A stretch of DNA of 19,321 nucleotides, taken from NCBI GenBank assembly GCA_938004015.1, contig CALKWU010000158.1, forward strand, positions 1 through 19,321, written 5' to 3'. The notes under the pieces are model-generated. The model was not told the origin of the DNA and did not search any database. It saw only the letters and a program-made list of their open reading frames with translations. The DNA is from an uncultured Oceanobacillus sp. (lineage in GTDB: Bacteria > Bacillota > Bacilli > Bacillales > Amphibacillaceae). Both the position numbers and the translations under genes were made by a program. The number at the start of each line of letters is the position of its first letter. Within the stretch, counting starts at the first letter, position 1. This document shows, piece after piece, positions 1 through 6,812 of the stretch.

Positions 1-600
1 TTGTCCCGGGTCATCGTTTCAACTTATCAAGCGGTCTCCGGTGCAGGGGATGACGCCATCGAAGAATTGAATGTCCAAACGGAACAATTTGTAAATGGAA
101 ATGAAATGGAAGCGGCGGTTTTACCTGTAAAAGGCGACAAAAAGCATTATCCGATTGCCTTTAATGCCCTGCCACAAATCGATTTGTTTTCAGAAGGCGG
201 CTACACATTAGAAGAGTGGAAAATGATCAATGAAACGAAAAAGATTTTACATGATGCTGATTTATCGGTTGCGGCCACTTGTGTCCGCTTGCCGATTTTC
301 ACTTCTCATGCGGAAAGTGTCTATATCGAGGTTGAAGACGAACATGTTTCAGTAGAGGATGTCCAACATGTGTTGAAATCAGCACCGGGCGTCGTATTGG
401 AGGATGATCCGTCTGAACAAGTCTATCCGACACCGCTTTCCGCAGCTGATAAAGACGATGTGTTTGTCGGCCGTGTCCGTAAAGATCCGGATCAGGCGAA
501 CGGATTCCATTTATGGATTGTATCCGACAACCTTGTCAAAGGCGCCGCTTTGAATACGGTGCAAATCGCCCATTCACTCGTCAAAAACAATTGGCTTTAA
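1..600 (+). CDS. asd: Aspartate-semialdehyde dehydrogenase, 3' part only
   Basis: This is the C-terminal roughly 199 residues of the NADPH-dependent enzyme that reduces aspartyl phosphate to aspartate semialdehyde, the branch point to lysine/diaminopimelate, threonine and methionine. The frame is open at the window edge, so the TTG at base 1 is not a start. The family is about 345 residues, so the N-terminal NADP-binding half and the active-site cysteine lie outside the window. Visible family signatures are IVSTYQAVSGAG near the fragment start, PQIDLF around residue 58, and CVRLP followed seven residues later by H (fragment R96 and H103), which fits the substrate-binding arginine and the acid/base histidine. 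It ends with TAA just before a long palindrome and dapG, matching the Bacillus order. Confidence 0.95.
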   Translation: MSRVIVSTYQAVSGAGDDAIEELNVQTEQFVNGNEMEAAVLPVKGDKKHYPIAFNALPQIDLFSEGGYTLEEWKMINETKKILHDADLSVAATCVRLPIFTSHAESVYIEVEDEHVSVEDVQHVLKSAPGVVLEDDPSEQVYPTPLSAADKDDVFVGRVRKDPDQANGFHLWIVSDNLVKGAALNTVQIAHSLVKNNWL

Positions 601-624
601 TCGGTGATTGATTGAATTTGTATG

Positions 625-680
625 AATGCAGCTATAATTACAATCTTTACTTGAATGAGCGTAATTATAGCTGCATTTTT
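625..680 (+). terminator. Long perfect palindrome between asd and dapG; terminator or operator
   Basis: Arms aatgcagctataattac (625-641) and its exact complement (661-677) form a 17-bp stem with a 19-nt loop, followed by a short T run (676-680). It resembles an intrinsic terminator for asd. The stem is AT-rich and the T run overlaps the arm, so efficiency is uncertain. The left arm also contains TATAAT (633-638), so the palindrome could instead overlap a dapG promoter. Confidence 0.5.
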
Positions 681-702
681 CTGAGAAAAGAGAGGTGAAG
701 AA

Positions 703-1935
703 ATGGAAATCATTGTCCAAAAATTTGGAGGTACTTCTTTACAATCGAGAAAGACAAGGCAAGACGTCCTTTTCCATATTAGAGAAGCCATCCAAATGCA
801 ATTTAAAGTGATCGTCGTCGTTTCCGCATTAGGAAAAAGCCCAGAGCCTTACGCAACGGACTCATTACTCGATTTAGTCGATTATCCACAAACAAATGCT
901 TCAGAACGAGAGCTTGACCTCCTATTATCCTGTGGTGAAATCATTTCCGCCGTCGTCGTCGCCAATGAGTTGAAAGCAATTGGTATTAAAGCGACAGCAT
1001 TCACCGGCGCCCAAGCGGGAATCCTTACGACCGATAAACATATGAATGCAAAAATCAAAGCGGTGAATCCCAAACGGTTGCTCGATGCTTTTCAAATGTA
1101 TGATGTCGTCGTTGTTGCCGGTTTTCAAGGGGTGACGGAAAATGGGGATGTAACGACGATCGGCCGTGGTGGAAGTGATACGACAGCGACAGCCCTTGCA
1201 GTGACGACAGAAGCTCTCCGTGCAGAAATTTATACCGATGTGGACGGGATAATGACGGCAGACCCGAAACTGGTGGAAACCGCTCGTGTACTTGAAAATT
1301 GCACTTACACGGAAACGTGCAACCTTGCGTATCAAGGTGCCAAAGTAATCCATCCTCAAGCAGTGGAGATTGCCATGCAAGCAAAACTCCCGATCCATAT
1401 CCGTTCGACTTTCAAACGATCCCAAGGGACACTCATTTTTGCTGATGAGGAAAAGGATTCGGAATACAAATTGAATGCGAAACCAATCACCGGTATCGCA
1501 CATACTGCCGGTATTGCACAAGTGAAAATCGCCAGAAAAACGAACCGGCATTATTCCATGACGGAAATTTTCAAAACGTTGGCTGCAAACGGAATTTCCA
1601 TCGATTTCATCAATATCACTCCAAACGAAATCGCTTTTACAATGCCGAATGAAATTTTACCTTTTGCCAAAAATCTGTTTGAAAAATTGCATATCCAATC
1701 GGAAATCAATGAATGTTGTGCCAAAGTGGCAGCTGTCGGAGCAGGAATGAATGGCCTTCCGGGTGTGGCTGCAAAAGTCGTTTCCGCATTGGCGAAAAAA
1801 GATGTGCAAATTCTCCAAGCTGCCGACAGCAATACGACGATTTGGGTGCTCGTGCCTGAAGAAAAACTGAAAATCGCCTTGAATGCATTGCATGATACGT
1901 TTAAACTAAGTGAAACAATTCCTCTTGGCATTTAG
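703..1935 (+). CDS. dapG: Aspartokinase I (diaminopimelate-pathway type)
   Basis: This enzyme phosphorylates aspartate with ATP, the first step toward lysine, diaminopimelate, threonine and methionine. The 410-residue protein opens with the kinase signature KFGGTS (residues 7-12). CGE follows near 77-79, GRGGSDTTA at 154-162 and YTDVDGIMTADP at 177-188, all typical of the aspartokinase amino-acid-kinase fold. The C-terminal part (from about 265) carries two ACT domains, the allosteric module; the second includes VGAGMNGLPGVAAKV. Length and context (directly after asd) match Bacillus DapG rather than LysC; diaminopimelate inhibition is inferred from that family. The ATG at 703 follows the Shine-Dalgarno agaggtga at good spacing. 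In B. subtilis dapA follows, but here the next gene is tepA. Confidence 0.93.
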   Translation: MEIIVQKFGGTSLQSRKTRQDVLFHIREAIQMQFKVIVVVSALGKSPEPYATDSLLDLVDYPQTNASERELDLLLSCGEIISAVVVANELKAIGIKATAFTGAQAGILTTDKHMNAKIKAVNPKRLLDAFQMYDVVVVAGFQGVTENGDVTTIGRGGSDTTATALAVTTEALRAEIYTDVDGIMTADPKLVETARVLENCTYTETCNLAYQGAKVIHPQAVEIAMQAKLPIHIRSTFKRSQGTLIFADEEKDSEYKLNAKPITGIAHTAGIAQVKIARKTNRHYSMTEIFKTLAANGISIDFINITPNEIAFTMPNEILPFAKNLFEKLHIQSEINECCAKVAAVGAGMNGLPGVAAKVVSALAKKDVQILQAADSNTTIWVLVPEEKLKIALNALHDTFKLSETIPLGI

Positions 1936-1964
1936 TCGGTAAAGATGTCAATTCCTATTCATAT

Positions 1965-1993
1965 ACATGGATAGATGCACAATGAACATACTA
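1965..1993 (+). promoter_or_regulatory. Candidate sigma-G (forespore) promoter for tepA-ylzJ
   Basis: CATACTA at 1987-1993 is a full match to the sigma-G -10 consensus CATNHTA. It lies 17 bp downstream of ACATG (1965-1969), which matches GHATR at four of five positions. It sits 31 bp before the tepA start and no comparable sigma-A pair was seen. A forespore promoter would fit the sporulation/germination role proposed for TepA. This is a motif reading only. Confidence 0.5.
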
Positions 1994-2024
1994 AACGTAA
2001 TCATTCATTTGCGGAGGCGTCGAG

Positions 2025-2750
2025 ATGGACAAAATGAATCCAGATAAAAAAGAACAAAATCAATCAGACAGTCTTGTTGAGAAAATACAAGCTTTAGGAC
2101 AAACGAATGTCGCTCAAAGTGGAGATTCCAATATCCATGTGTTGACGATCATCGGCCAAGTGGAAGGACATATGCAACTTCCTCCACAAAACAAAACGAC
2201 GAAGTATGAACATCTTTTACCGCAACTGGTGGCAATCGAGCAAAACTCGAAAATCGAAGGTCTCATCGTTTTGTTGAATACAGTCGGCGGTGATGTGGAA
2301 GCTGGACTCGCCTTATCTGAAATGATCGCATCCTTGTCGAAACCGACTGTATCCGTCGTTCTTGGCGGGGGACATTCCATCGGTGTCCCGATTGCCGTTG
2401 CGGCAAATTATTCGTTCATTGTGCCGACAGCAACGATGACGATCCATCCGGTTCGCTTGACAGGTCTTGTCATCGGCGTACCCCAAACCTTTGAATATTT
2501 GGACAAAATGCAAGACCGTGTCATCCAGTTTGTCATGAACCATTCGAAAATCAAAGAAGAAAAATTCAAGGAATTGATGTTCGCCAAAGGGAATTTGACC
2601 AGGGATATCGGTACAAACATCATCGGAAAAGAAGCTGTCGAATATGGGTTGATCGATGAAGTCGGTGGGATCAAAGAAGCGATGGATAAAATCAATGAAC
2701 TGATAGCATCACGTGAAGACGAACAAGAGGAAGGGGAGTTGTTGCAATGA
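2025..2750 (+). CDS. tepA: ClpP-fold serine peptidase TepA (YmfB)
   Basis: This is a ClpP/crotonase-fold cytoplasmic serine peptidase, called translocation-enhancing protein TepA in Bacillus. From memory, the orthologue has also been linked to spore germination. It has 241 residues. The ClpP-type strand LNTVGGDVEAG lies at 84-94, the nucleophile motif GGGHSIG holds S118, the catalytic histidine region TIHPVR holds H141, and DIGTNIIGKEAVEYGLIDEV (195-214) aligns with the ClpP aspartate region, D195 being the likely third triad member. About 35 polar N-terminal residues precede the fold. GGAGG at 2013-2017 supports the ATG at 2025 with 7-nt spacing. A second Met at codon 4 is a less likely start. 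The stop codon overlaps the ylzJ start, so the pair is probably translationally coupled. Confidence 0.9.
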   Translation: MDKMNPDKKEQNQSDSLVEKIQALGQTNVAQSGDSNIHVLTIIGQVEGHMQLPPQNKTTKYEHLLPQLVAIEQNSKIEGLIVLLNTVGGDVEAGLALSEMIASLSKPTVSVVLGGGHSIGVPIAVAANYSFIVPTATMTIHPVRLTGLVIGVPQTFEYLDKMQDRVIQFVMNHSKIKEEKFKELMFAKGNLTRDIGTNIIGKEAVEYGLIDEVGGIKEAMDKINELIASREDEQEEGELLQ

Positions 2751-2953
2751 TATTATATACTCCTTTACCGGTCGAAGAAGTGCTTCGAGACGTGAGGGAA
2801 AAAGAAATCGCCAGATCTTATGTCACCCATCAGGGGAGAACGTTTTATGTCGATGAGCATCCAAATGGAGAATTGATGTTGAGTCAGCTTCTATCAACGG
2901 ATCCGAATGACTATTTGAACAAAAACTATGAACCGGGTACACCACTCCGGTAA
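2747..2953 (+). CDS. ylzJ: YlzJ-like small protein, function unknown
   Basis: This 68-residue protein starts inside the tepA stop (ATGA overlap), with AGGGGAG upstream as ribosome binding site. It matches the YlzJ-like family by start (ILYTPLPVEEV), a TxQGRTFYVDEHPNG-like centre, a LSTDPNDYLNKNYEPG segment and its position after tepA. There are no membrane segments, cysteines or known catalytic motifs. Its coupling to tepA suggests a shared expression programme, and the upstream sigma-G-like promoter hints at the forespore. No biochemical function can be assigned from sequence. Confidence 0.85.
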   Translation: MILYTPLPVEEVLRDVREKEIARSYVTHQGRTFYVDEHPNGELMLSQLLSTDPNDYLNKNYEPGTPLR

Positions 2954-2998
2954 ATCTTCCAAGAAGATAGGTTTCAGAAGAATTAGATGGCTGAATTG

Positions 2999-3007
2999 TG
3001 CTATAAT
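2999..3007 (+). promoter_or_regulatory. Extended -10 promoter for spoIIIE
   Basis: TG-C-TATAAT (2999-3007) is a perfect extended -10 element of sigma-A type. No good -35 hexamer sits 16-18 bp upstream, which is typical of extended -10 promoters. Transcription would begin near 3014, only about 13 nt before the terminator-like hairpin at 3027-3058 and 77 nt before the spoIIIE ATG. Confidence 0.5.
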
Positions 3008-3026
3008 AAAATGAGTTAACAGGATG

Positions 3027-3058
3027 ACCCTTGCCTCATTTGATTGGTAAGGGTTTTT
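3027..3058 (+). terminator. Intrinsic terminator after ylzJ, inside the spoIIIE leader
   Basis: Arms acccttgcc (3027-3035) and ggtaagggt (3046-3054) pair over 9 bp with one G-U, the loop is 10 nt, and TTTTT follows from 3054. It would end the tepA-ylzJ transcript. It also lies downstream of the extended -10 element at 2999-3007, so a spoIIIE transcript starting there must read through it. Confidence 0.65.
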
Positions 3059-3060
3059 AT

Positions 3061-3078
3061 CAATCGTTTTTTCGATTG
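3061..3078 (+). other. Short hairpin abutting the spoIIIE ribosome binding site
   Basis: CAATCG (3061-3066), a six-T loop and CGATTG (3073-3078) form a perfect 6-bp hairpin ending 2 nt before the Shine-Dalgarno GGGTGAAG (3081-3088). It could influence ribosome access or T-tract termination. It may also be chance in a T-rich leader. Confidence 0.35.
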
Positions 3079-3090
3079 TGGGGTGAAGAA

Positions 3091-5352
3091 ATGGCAAAGA
3101 AAAAACGCAAACGGAAAAGATCGAATAAATCAAATCTATTAAAATATGAATTGCTAGGTCTTTTATTTATATTTTTAGGGATTTTCGGCAGTGGAGCAAG
3201 TGCCATAAGCGACGGCGCGATACCTGGTTGGCTGGAAAACTTCTTCCGCTTTTTCATCGGCATCTGGTATTTTGTTGCGTCCGTCTTTTTGCTCATCATC
3301 GGGATTGTGTTATTGATTAAGAGGAGATATCCGGATTTTTTCACAAGGAAAATGGTCGGTTTTTACATCTTATTTGCCGGTATCCTTTTATTTACCCATG
3401 TCCAAACGTATGAACCGATTCTACGTTCCAATGAAGAGATTTCGATCCTTGCATCAACTTGGGATAACATCATTTCCTATGTGAGTGGACAAGTTTCCAC
3501 CGGGCATATTGGTGGAGGGATGGTTGGAGCGATTTTACTCGCATTTACTTATTATTTGTTTTCCTACACCGGGACGATCATCGTTTCCGTTTTCTCTGCA
3601 ATCATTGGAATTTTGTTCATTACGGAAATTTCTCTTGGTGATTTTCTCTCCAAGACGTTCGACTTGGGAAAACGGATGGCTGCTTCCATGAACAACATGT
3701 TGACGAAATTAAAAGAGCGTTATATGAAGAAAGAAGAGCCCGTCCCCATCGAAACCCGGAAACTGGAAAATACGGATGACGAGGAAGAAACATTGATCAA
3801 CGATTTCACTGAAATTGCTTATCAAGATGATGGAACCATGAAAACCGCAGAAGAACCTGATGAGGAAACAGATGATGACATCGATGAAAAAATTCTTTCA
3901 GAAACCGAAAAGGAAAACTTGGATTATGTCCTCCCGCCAATTGAACTATTGAATAAACCTGAACAAACGGGTCAACAGTATGATCGAGCCGAAGTCCAAT
4001 CAACGGTGAGGAAATTGGAAAAAACGTTCCACAGTTTTGGAGTGCGGGCAAAAGTGACGAAAGTGAATGTCGGCCCGGCTGTGACGAAATACGAAATTTC
4101 TCCGGAAGCCGGCGTGAAGGTGAGTAAAATTGTCAGTTTGCATGACGATATAGCACTCGCTTTAGCTGCAAAAGATATCCGTATCGAAGCGCCGATTCCT
4201 GGAAAATCAGCAGTCGGAATCGAAGTCCCGAATAAGGACATTGCGATGGTTTCCCTCAGAGAAGTGATGGAAGATACGCTCAACAATAAGTCTTCCAAGC
4301 TTCTTGTCGCCTTAGGAAGAGATATTTCCGGCGATGCGGTCGTCACGGAATTGAATAAAATGCCCCACTTATTGATAGCGGGTGCAACAGGAAGTGGAAA
4401 AAGCGTCTGTATCAACGGTATCATCACGACTCTTCTCATGCGGACAAAACCTCATGAAGTGAAAATGATGATGATCGACCCAAAAAAGGTCGAGCTGAAT
4501 GTATACAACGGGATTCCTCATTTACTTGCGCCTGTAGTGACTGATCCGAAAAAAGCGTCCCGTGCTCTGAAAAAAGTTGTCGCAGAAATGGAAAGAAGGT
4601 ATGACTTATTTTCGGAAACAGGGACAAGAAATATTCAAAGTTATAATGAATATGTGCGGAAATACAATCAAGAAAATGACGAAGAAGAACCTGAACTGCC
4701 ATTTATCGTCGTCATTGTGGACGAACTTTCCGATTTGATGATGGTTGCATCCAATGATGTGGAAGATGCGATTACAAGACTTGCGCAAATGGCTCGGGCA
4801 GCAGGCATCCATTTGATCATCGCAACCCAACGACCATCAGTGGATGTCATTACCGGGGTCATTAAAGCGAATATCCCTTCAAGAATCGCTTTCAGTGTTT
4901 CTTCACAAACCGACTCCCGTACAATCCTTGACTCCGGCGGTGCTGAAAAATTGTTAGGACGTGGAGATATGCTGTTTTTACCGGTGGGATCATCGAAGCC
5001 GATCCGCGTCCAAGGTGCTTTTTTATCGGATGACGAAGTGGAACGGGTCGTGAATCACTGTGTTGAACAACAGAAGGCATCTTATCAGGAAGAAATGATT
5101 CCGGAAGATGATCATGAAGAGCTTGAAGAGGTCGATGATGAGTTGTACGATGATGCCGTCGAACTTGTCATCGAAATGCAAACGGCAAGCGTGTCGATGT
5201 TGCAAAGACGTTTCCGTATCGGTTACACTCGGGCGGCACGACTGATCGATGCAATGGAAGCGAGAGGAATCGTCGGCCCTTATGAAGGCAGCAAACCCCG
5301 TACGGTATTAGTATCCAAAACCGAATCCGAAGAACAAGCCCCATCGGTTTGA
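3091..5352 (+). CDS. spoIIIE: DNA translocase SpoIIIE/FtsK family
   Basis: This is a septal, membrane-anchored ATP-driven DNA pump that moves trapped chromosome across the division or sporulation septum. The 753-residue protein has a very basic start (residues 2-13), four to five hydrophobic membrane segments between about 20 and 180, and an acidic linker around 220-290. The RecA-like motor carries Walker A GATGSGKS (431-438) and Walker B VVIVDE (540-545). A C-terminal winged-helix gamma domain from about 685 (YTRAARLIDAMEARGIVG) reads the orienting sequences. The membrane anchor argues for SpoIIIE rather than the soluble paralogue SftA. The frame is open from TTG at 3031, but the ATG at 3091 is chosen because GGGTGAAG immediately precedes it and the upstream codons lie in the terminator hairpin. 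The family length is about 790 residues in B. subtilis, so this linker is slightly shorter. Confidence 0.94.
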   Translation: MAKKKRKRKRSNKSNLLKYELLGLLFIFLGIFGSGASAISDGAIPGWLENFFRFFIGIWYFVASVFLLIIGIVLLIKRRYPDFFTRKMVGFYILFAGILLFTHVQTYEPILRSNEEISILASTWDNIISYVSGQVSTGHIGGGMVGAILLAFTYYLFSYTGTIIVSVFSAIIGILFITEISLGDFLSKTFDLGKRMAASMNNMLTKLKERYMKKEEPVPIETRKLENTDDEEETLINDFTEIAYQDDGTMKTAEEPDEETDDDIDEKILSETEKENLDYVLPPIELLNKPEQTGQQYDRAEVQSTVRKLEKTFHSFGVRAKVTKVNVGPAVTKYEISPEAGVKVSKIVSLHDDIALALAAKDIRIEAPIPGKSAVGIEVPNKDIAMVSLREVMEDTLNNKSSKLLVALGRDISGDAVVTELNKMPHLLIAGATGSGKSVCINGIITTLLMRTKPHEVKMMMIDPKKVELNVYNGIPHLLAPVVTDPKKASRALKKVVAEMERRYDLFSETGTRNIQSYNEYVRKYNQENDEEEPELPFIVVIVDELSDLMMVASNDVEDAITRLAQMARAAGIHLIIATQRPSVDVITGVIKANIPSRIAFSVSSQTDSRTILDSGGAEKLLGRGDMLFLPVGSSKPIRVQGAFLSDDEVERVVNHCVEQQKASYQEEMIPEDDHEELEEVDDELYDDAVELVIEMQTASVSMLQRRFRIGYTRAARLIDAMEARGIVGPYEGSKPRTVLVSKTESEEQAPSV

Positions 5353-5357
5353 ACGAC

Positions 5358-5390
5358 AAAAAACTGACTTTAAGTTGAAGTCAGTTTTTT
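5358..5390 (+). terminator. Intrinsic terminator after spoIIIE
   Basis: aaaaaactgactt (5358-5370) pairs perfectly with aagtcagtttttt (5378-5390). This gives a 13-bp stem with a 7-nt loop and a run of six T, starting 6 nt after the stop codon. The flanking A and T runs could make it work in both directions. Confidence 0.9.
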
Positions 5391-5522
5391 GCACTTCAGA
5401 AAACGTTTTGTGACAAATTTAGTCGAGGAAATCTACGCTAGCACTTTTTAATGGATGAACGTTTGAAAGATGTGTAAAATATCTAATAAGAGAAGTCTGA
5501 TTGCACATTAGGAGGTTGTTTG

Positions 5523-6812
5523 ATGAATTCAATTATGGAACAGACGGTTAATAAAAATGGGTACAACATCCATTTTATTCCAACAAAAAAGTTCAAAACC
5601 GTTACATTCGTCGCCAAGTTCCGGGCGCCTTTGGACAGGGAAACAATTACGCTCCGGGCATTATTGCCAAGTGTGTTACGGGAAGCGACGAAAAATTATC
5701 CGAATCGGACAGCCCTGCAATTGAAATTGGATGATTTGTACGGTGCTGTTTTATCGATTGACGGGGTGAAAAAAGGGGAAAACCATGTCATCAGTTTCCG
5801 GATGGAAGTCCCCAATGAAAAATATCTCCCGGAAAAGGCAAATATCATCGAAAAGGCGCTCGATCTTTTTACGGAATTGATGTTTGAACCATATCTTGAA
5901 AACAACCTCTTTTCCGAGAAGATCGTCAATCGGGAAAAAGCTACGTTAAGACAAAAAATCCAAGCGATTCGTGACGATAAAATCAGATATGCGAATATAC
6001 GGTTGATTGATGAAATGTGTAAAGATGAAGCCTACTCCATTCATGTAAATGGCTACGAAACGGATTTGGAGCAGATTACGAATAAGGAACTGTATGAATA
6101 TTACGAGAACATGATGCAGACCGATCAATTGGACATTTATGTCGTCGGGGATATAAACACACCTGAAATCGAAACGCTCGTCAGCCGCCATTTGCAAAGA
6201 AATGGTAATCATGATGGAAACCCAGTTGAAACGACCGTTACACGCCAAGTGACGAAACCGAAAGAAATCATCGAAACAGAACCGATTCAACAAGCGAAAC
6301 TCCATATCGGTTATCGTACGAATACGGCATTTGCAGATGAAGATTATCCGGCATTGCAAGTATTTAATGGATTGTTCGGCGGCTTCCCGAACTCCAAACT
6401 TTTCGTCAATGTGCGGGAAAAACATAGTTTGGCTTATTACGCCTCTTCGCAAATTGAAAGTCATAAAGGATTGCTTTTCGTCTTCAGCGGGATTGCCCCG
6501 GAGGACTTTGAAAAAGCCAGGGACATCATCCGGGAACAAATGGATGAAATGAAAGCCGGGAACTTCACCGATGAAGACATCAATGAGACGAAGGCGATGA
6601 TCATCCACTATTTACGGGAAACGATGGACAGCAATCACGGACTTGTCGAATTGTTTTACCAAAAGCAATTGGCTGGCAGCAGTAAAACTTTAGAAGATGT
6701 CATCAATAGCATCAAAGCCGTGGAAAAAGAAGACATCATCCGTGTCGCTCGAAAAATAGAGGAAGATACGCTTTATCTCCTTACAGCTGAAGGAGGAAAA
6801 TCGGATGAATAA
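5523..6812 (+). CDS. ymfF: M16-family peptidase-like subunit YmfF (no zinc motif)
   Basis: This 429-residue protein has the two-lobed M16 (pitrilysin/processing-peptidase) fold. In its N-terminal lobe the segment that should carry HxxEH reads RALLPSVLREATKN (45-58), so the zinc site is missing and it cannot be the metal-binding subunit. Its C-terminal lobe keeps the M16 substrate motif VREKHSLAYYASS (R298, Y305/Y306). This mirrors two-subunit M16 enzymes where one chain supplies zinc and the other the R/Y pair, with YmfH as obvious partner. AGGAGG at 5510-5515 is 7 nt before the ATG at 5523, so that start is preferred over the in-frame TTG at 5520. It overlaps ymfH by 8 nt. The substrate is unknown. 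Confidence 0.88.
   Translation: MNSIMEQTVNKNGYNIHFIPTKKFKTVTFVAKFRAPLDRETITLRALLPSVLREATKNYPNRTALQLKLDDLYGAVLSIDGVKKGENHVISFRMEVPNEKYLPEKANIIEKALDLFTELMFEPYLENNLFSEKIVNREKATLRQKIQAIRDDKIRYANIRLIDEMCKDEAYSIHVNGYETDLEQITNKELYEYYENMMQTDQLDIYVVGDINTPEIETLVSRHLQRNGNHDGNPVETTVTRQVTKPKEIIETEPIQQAKLHIGYRTNTAFADEDYPALQVFNGLFGGFPNSKLFVNVREKHSLAYYASSQIESHKGLLFVFSGIAPEDFEKARDIIREQMDEMKAGNFTDEDINETKAMIIHYLRETMDSNHGLVELFYQKQLAGSSKTLEDVINSIKAVEKEDIIRVARKIEEDTLYLLTAEGGKSDE

Noticed and set aside
925..1551. A 208-codon open frame on the - strand inside dapG
   Set aside because: It lies wholly opposite a clear aspartokinase. Its product is rich in Cys, His, Arg and Phe as expected from an antisense shadow, and it has no recognisable domain.
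3031..3090. Upstream TTG extension of spoIIIE by 20 codons
   Set aside because: These codons come from the terminator hairpin and leader. The ATG at 3091 has a strong ribosome site and gives the usual basic N-terminus.
5398..5411. CcpA cre-like sequence around aaaacgtttt
   Set aside because: The outer consensus positions do not match (AG at one side, GT at the other), and the site is not placed on a convincing promoter.
5451..5477. Eight-codon ATG frame before ymfF
   Set aside because: There is no ribosome site, and it is too short to distinguish from chance.
5463..5489. TTGAAA and TAATAA as a ymfF promoter
   Set aside because: The spacer is only 15 bp and no extended -10 helps. Some promoter is expected after the spoIIIE terminator, but this pair is too weak to annotate.
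5946..6608. A 220-codon open frame on the - strand inside ymfF
   Set aside because: It is antisense to a well-supported M16 gene and has a shadow-like composition rich in Phe, Arg, His and Ile.
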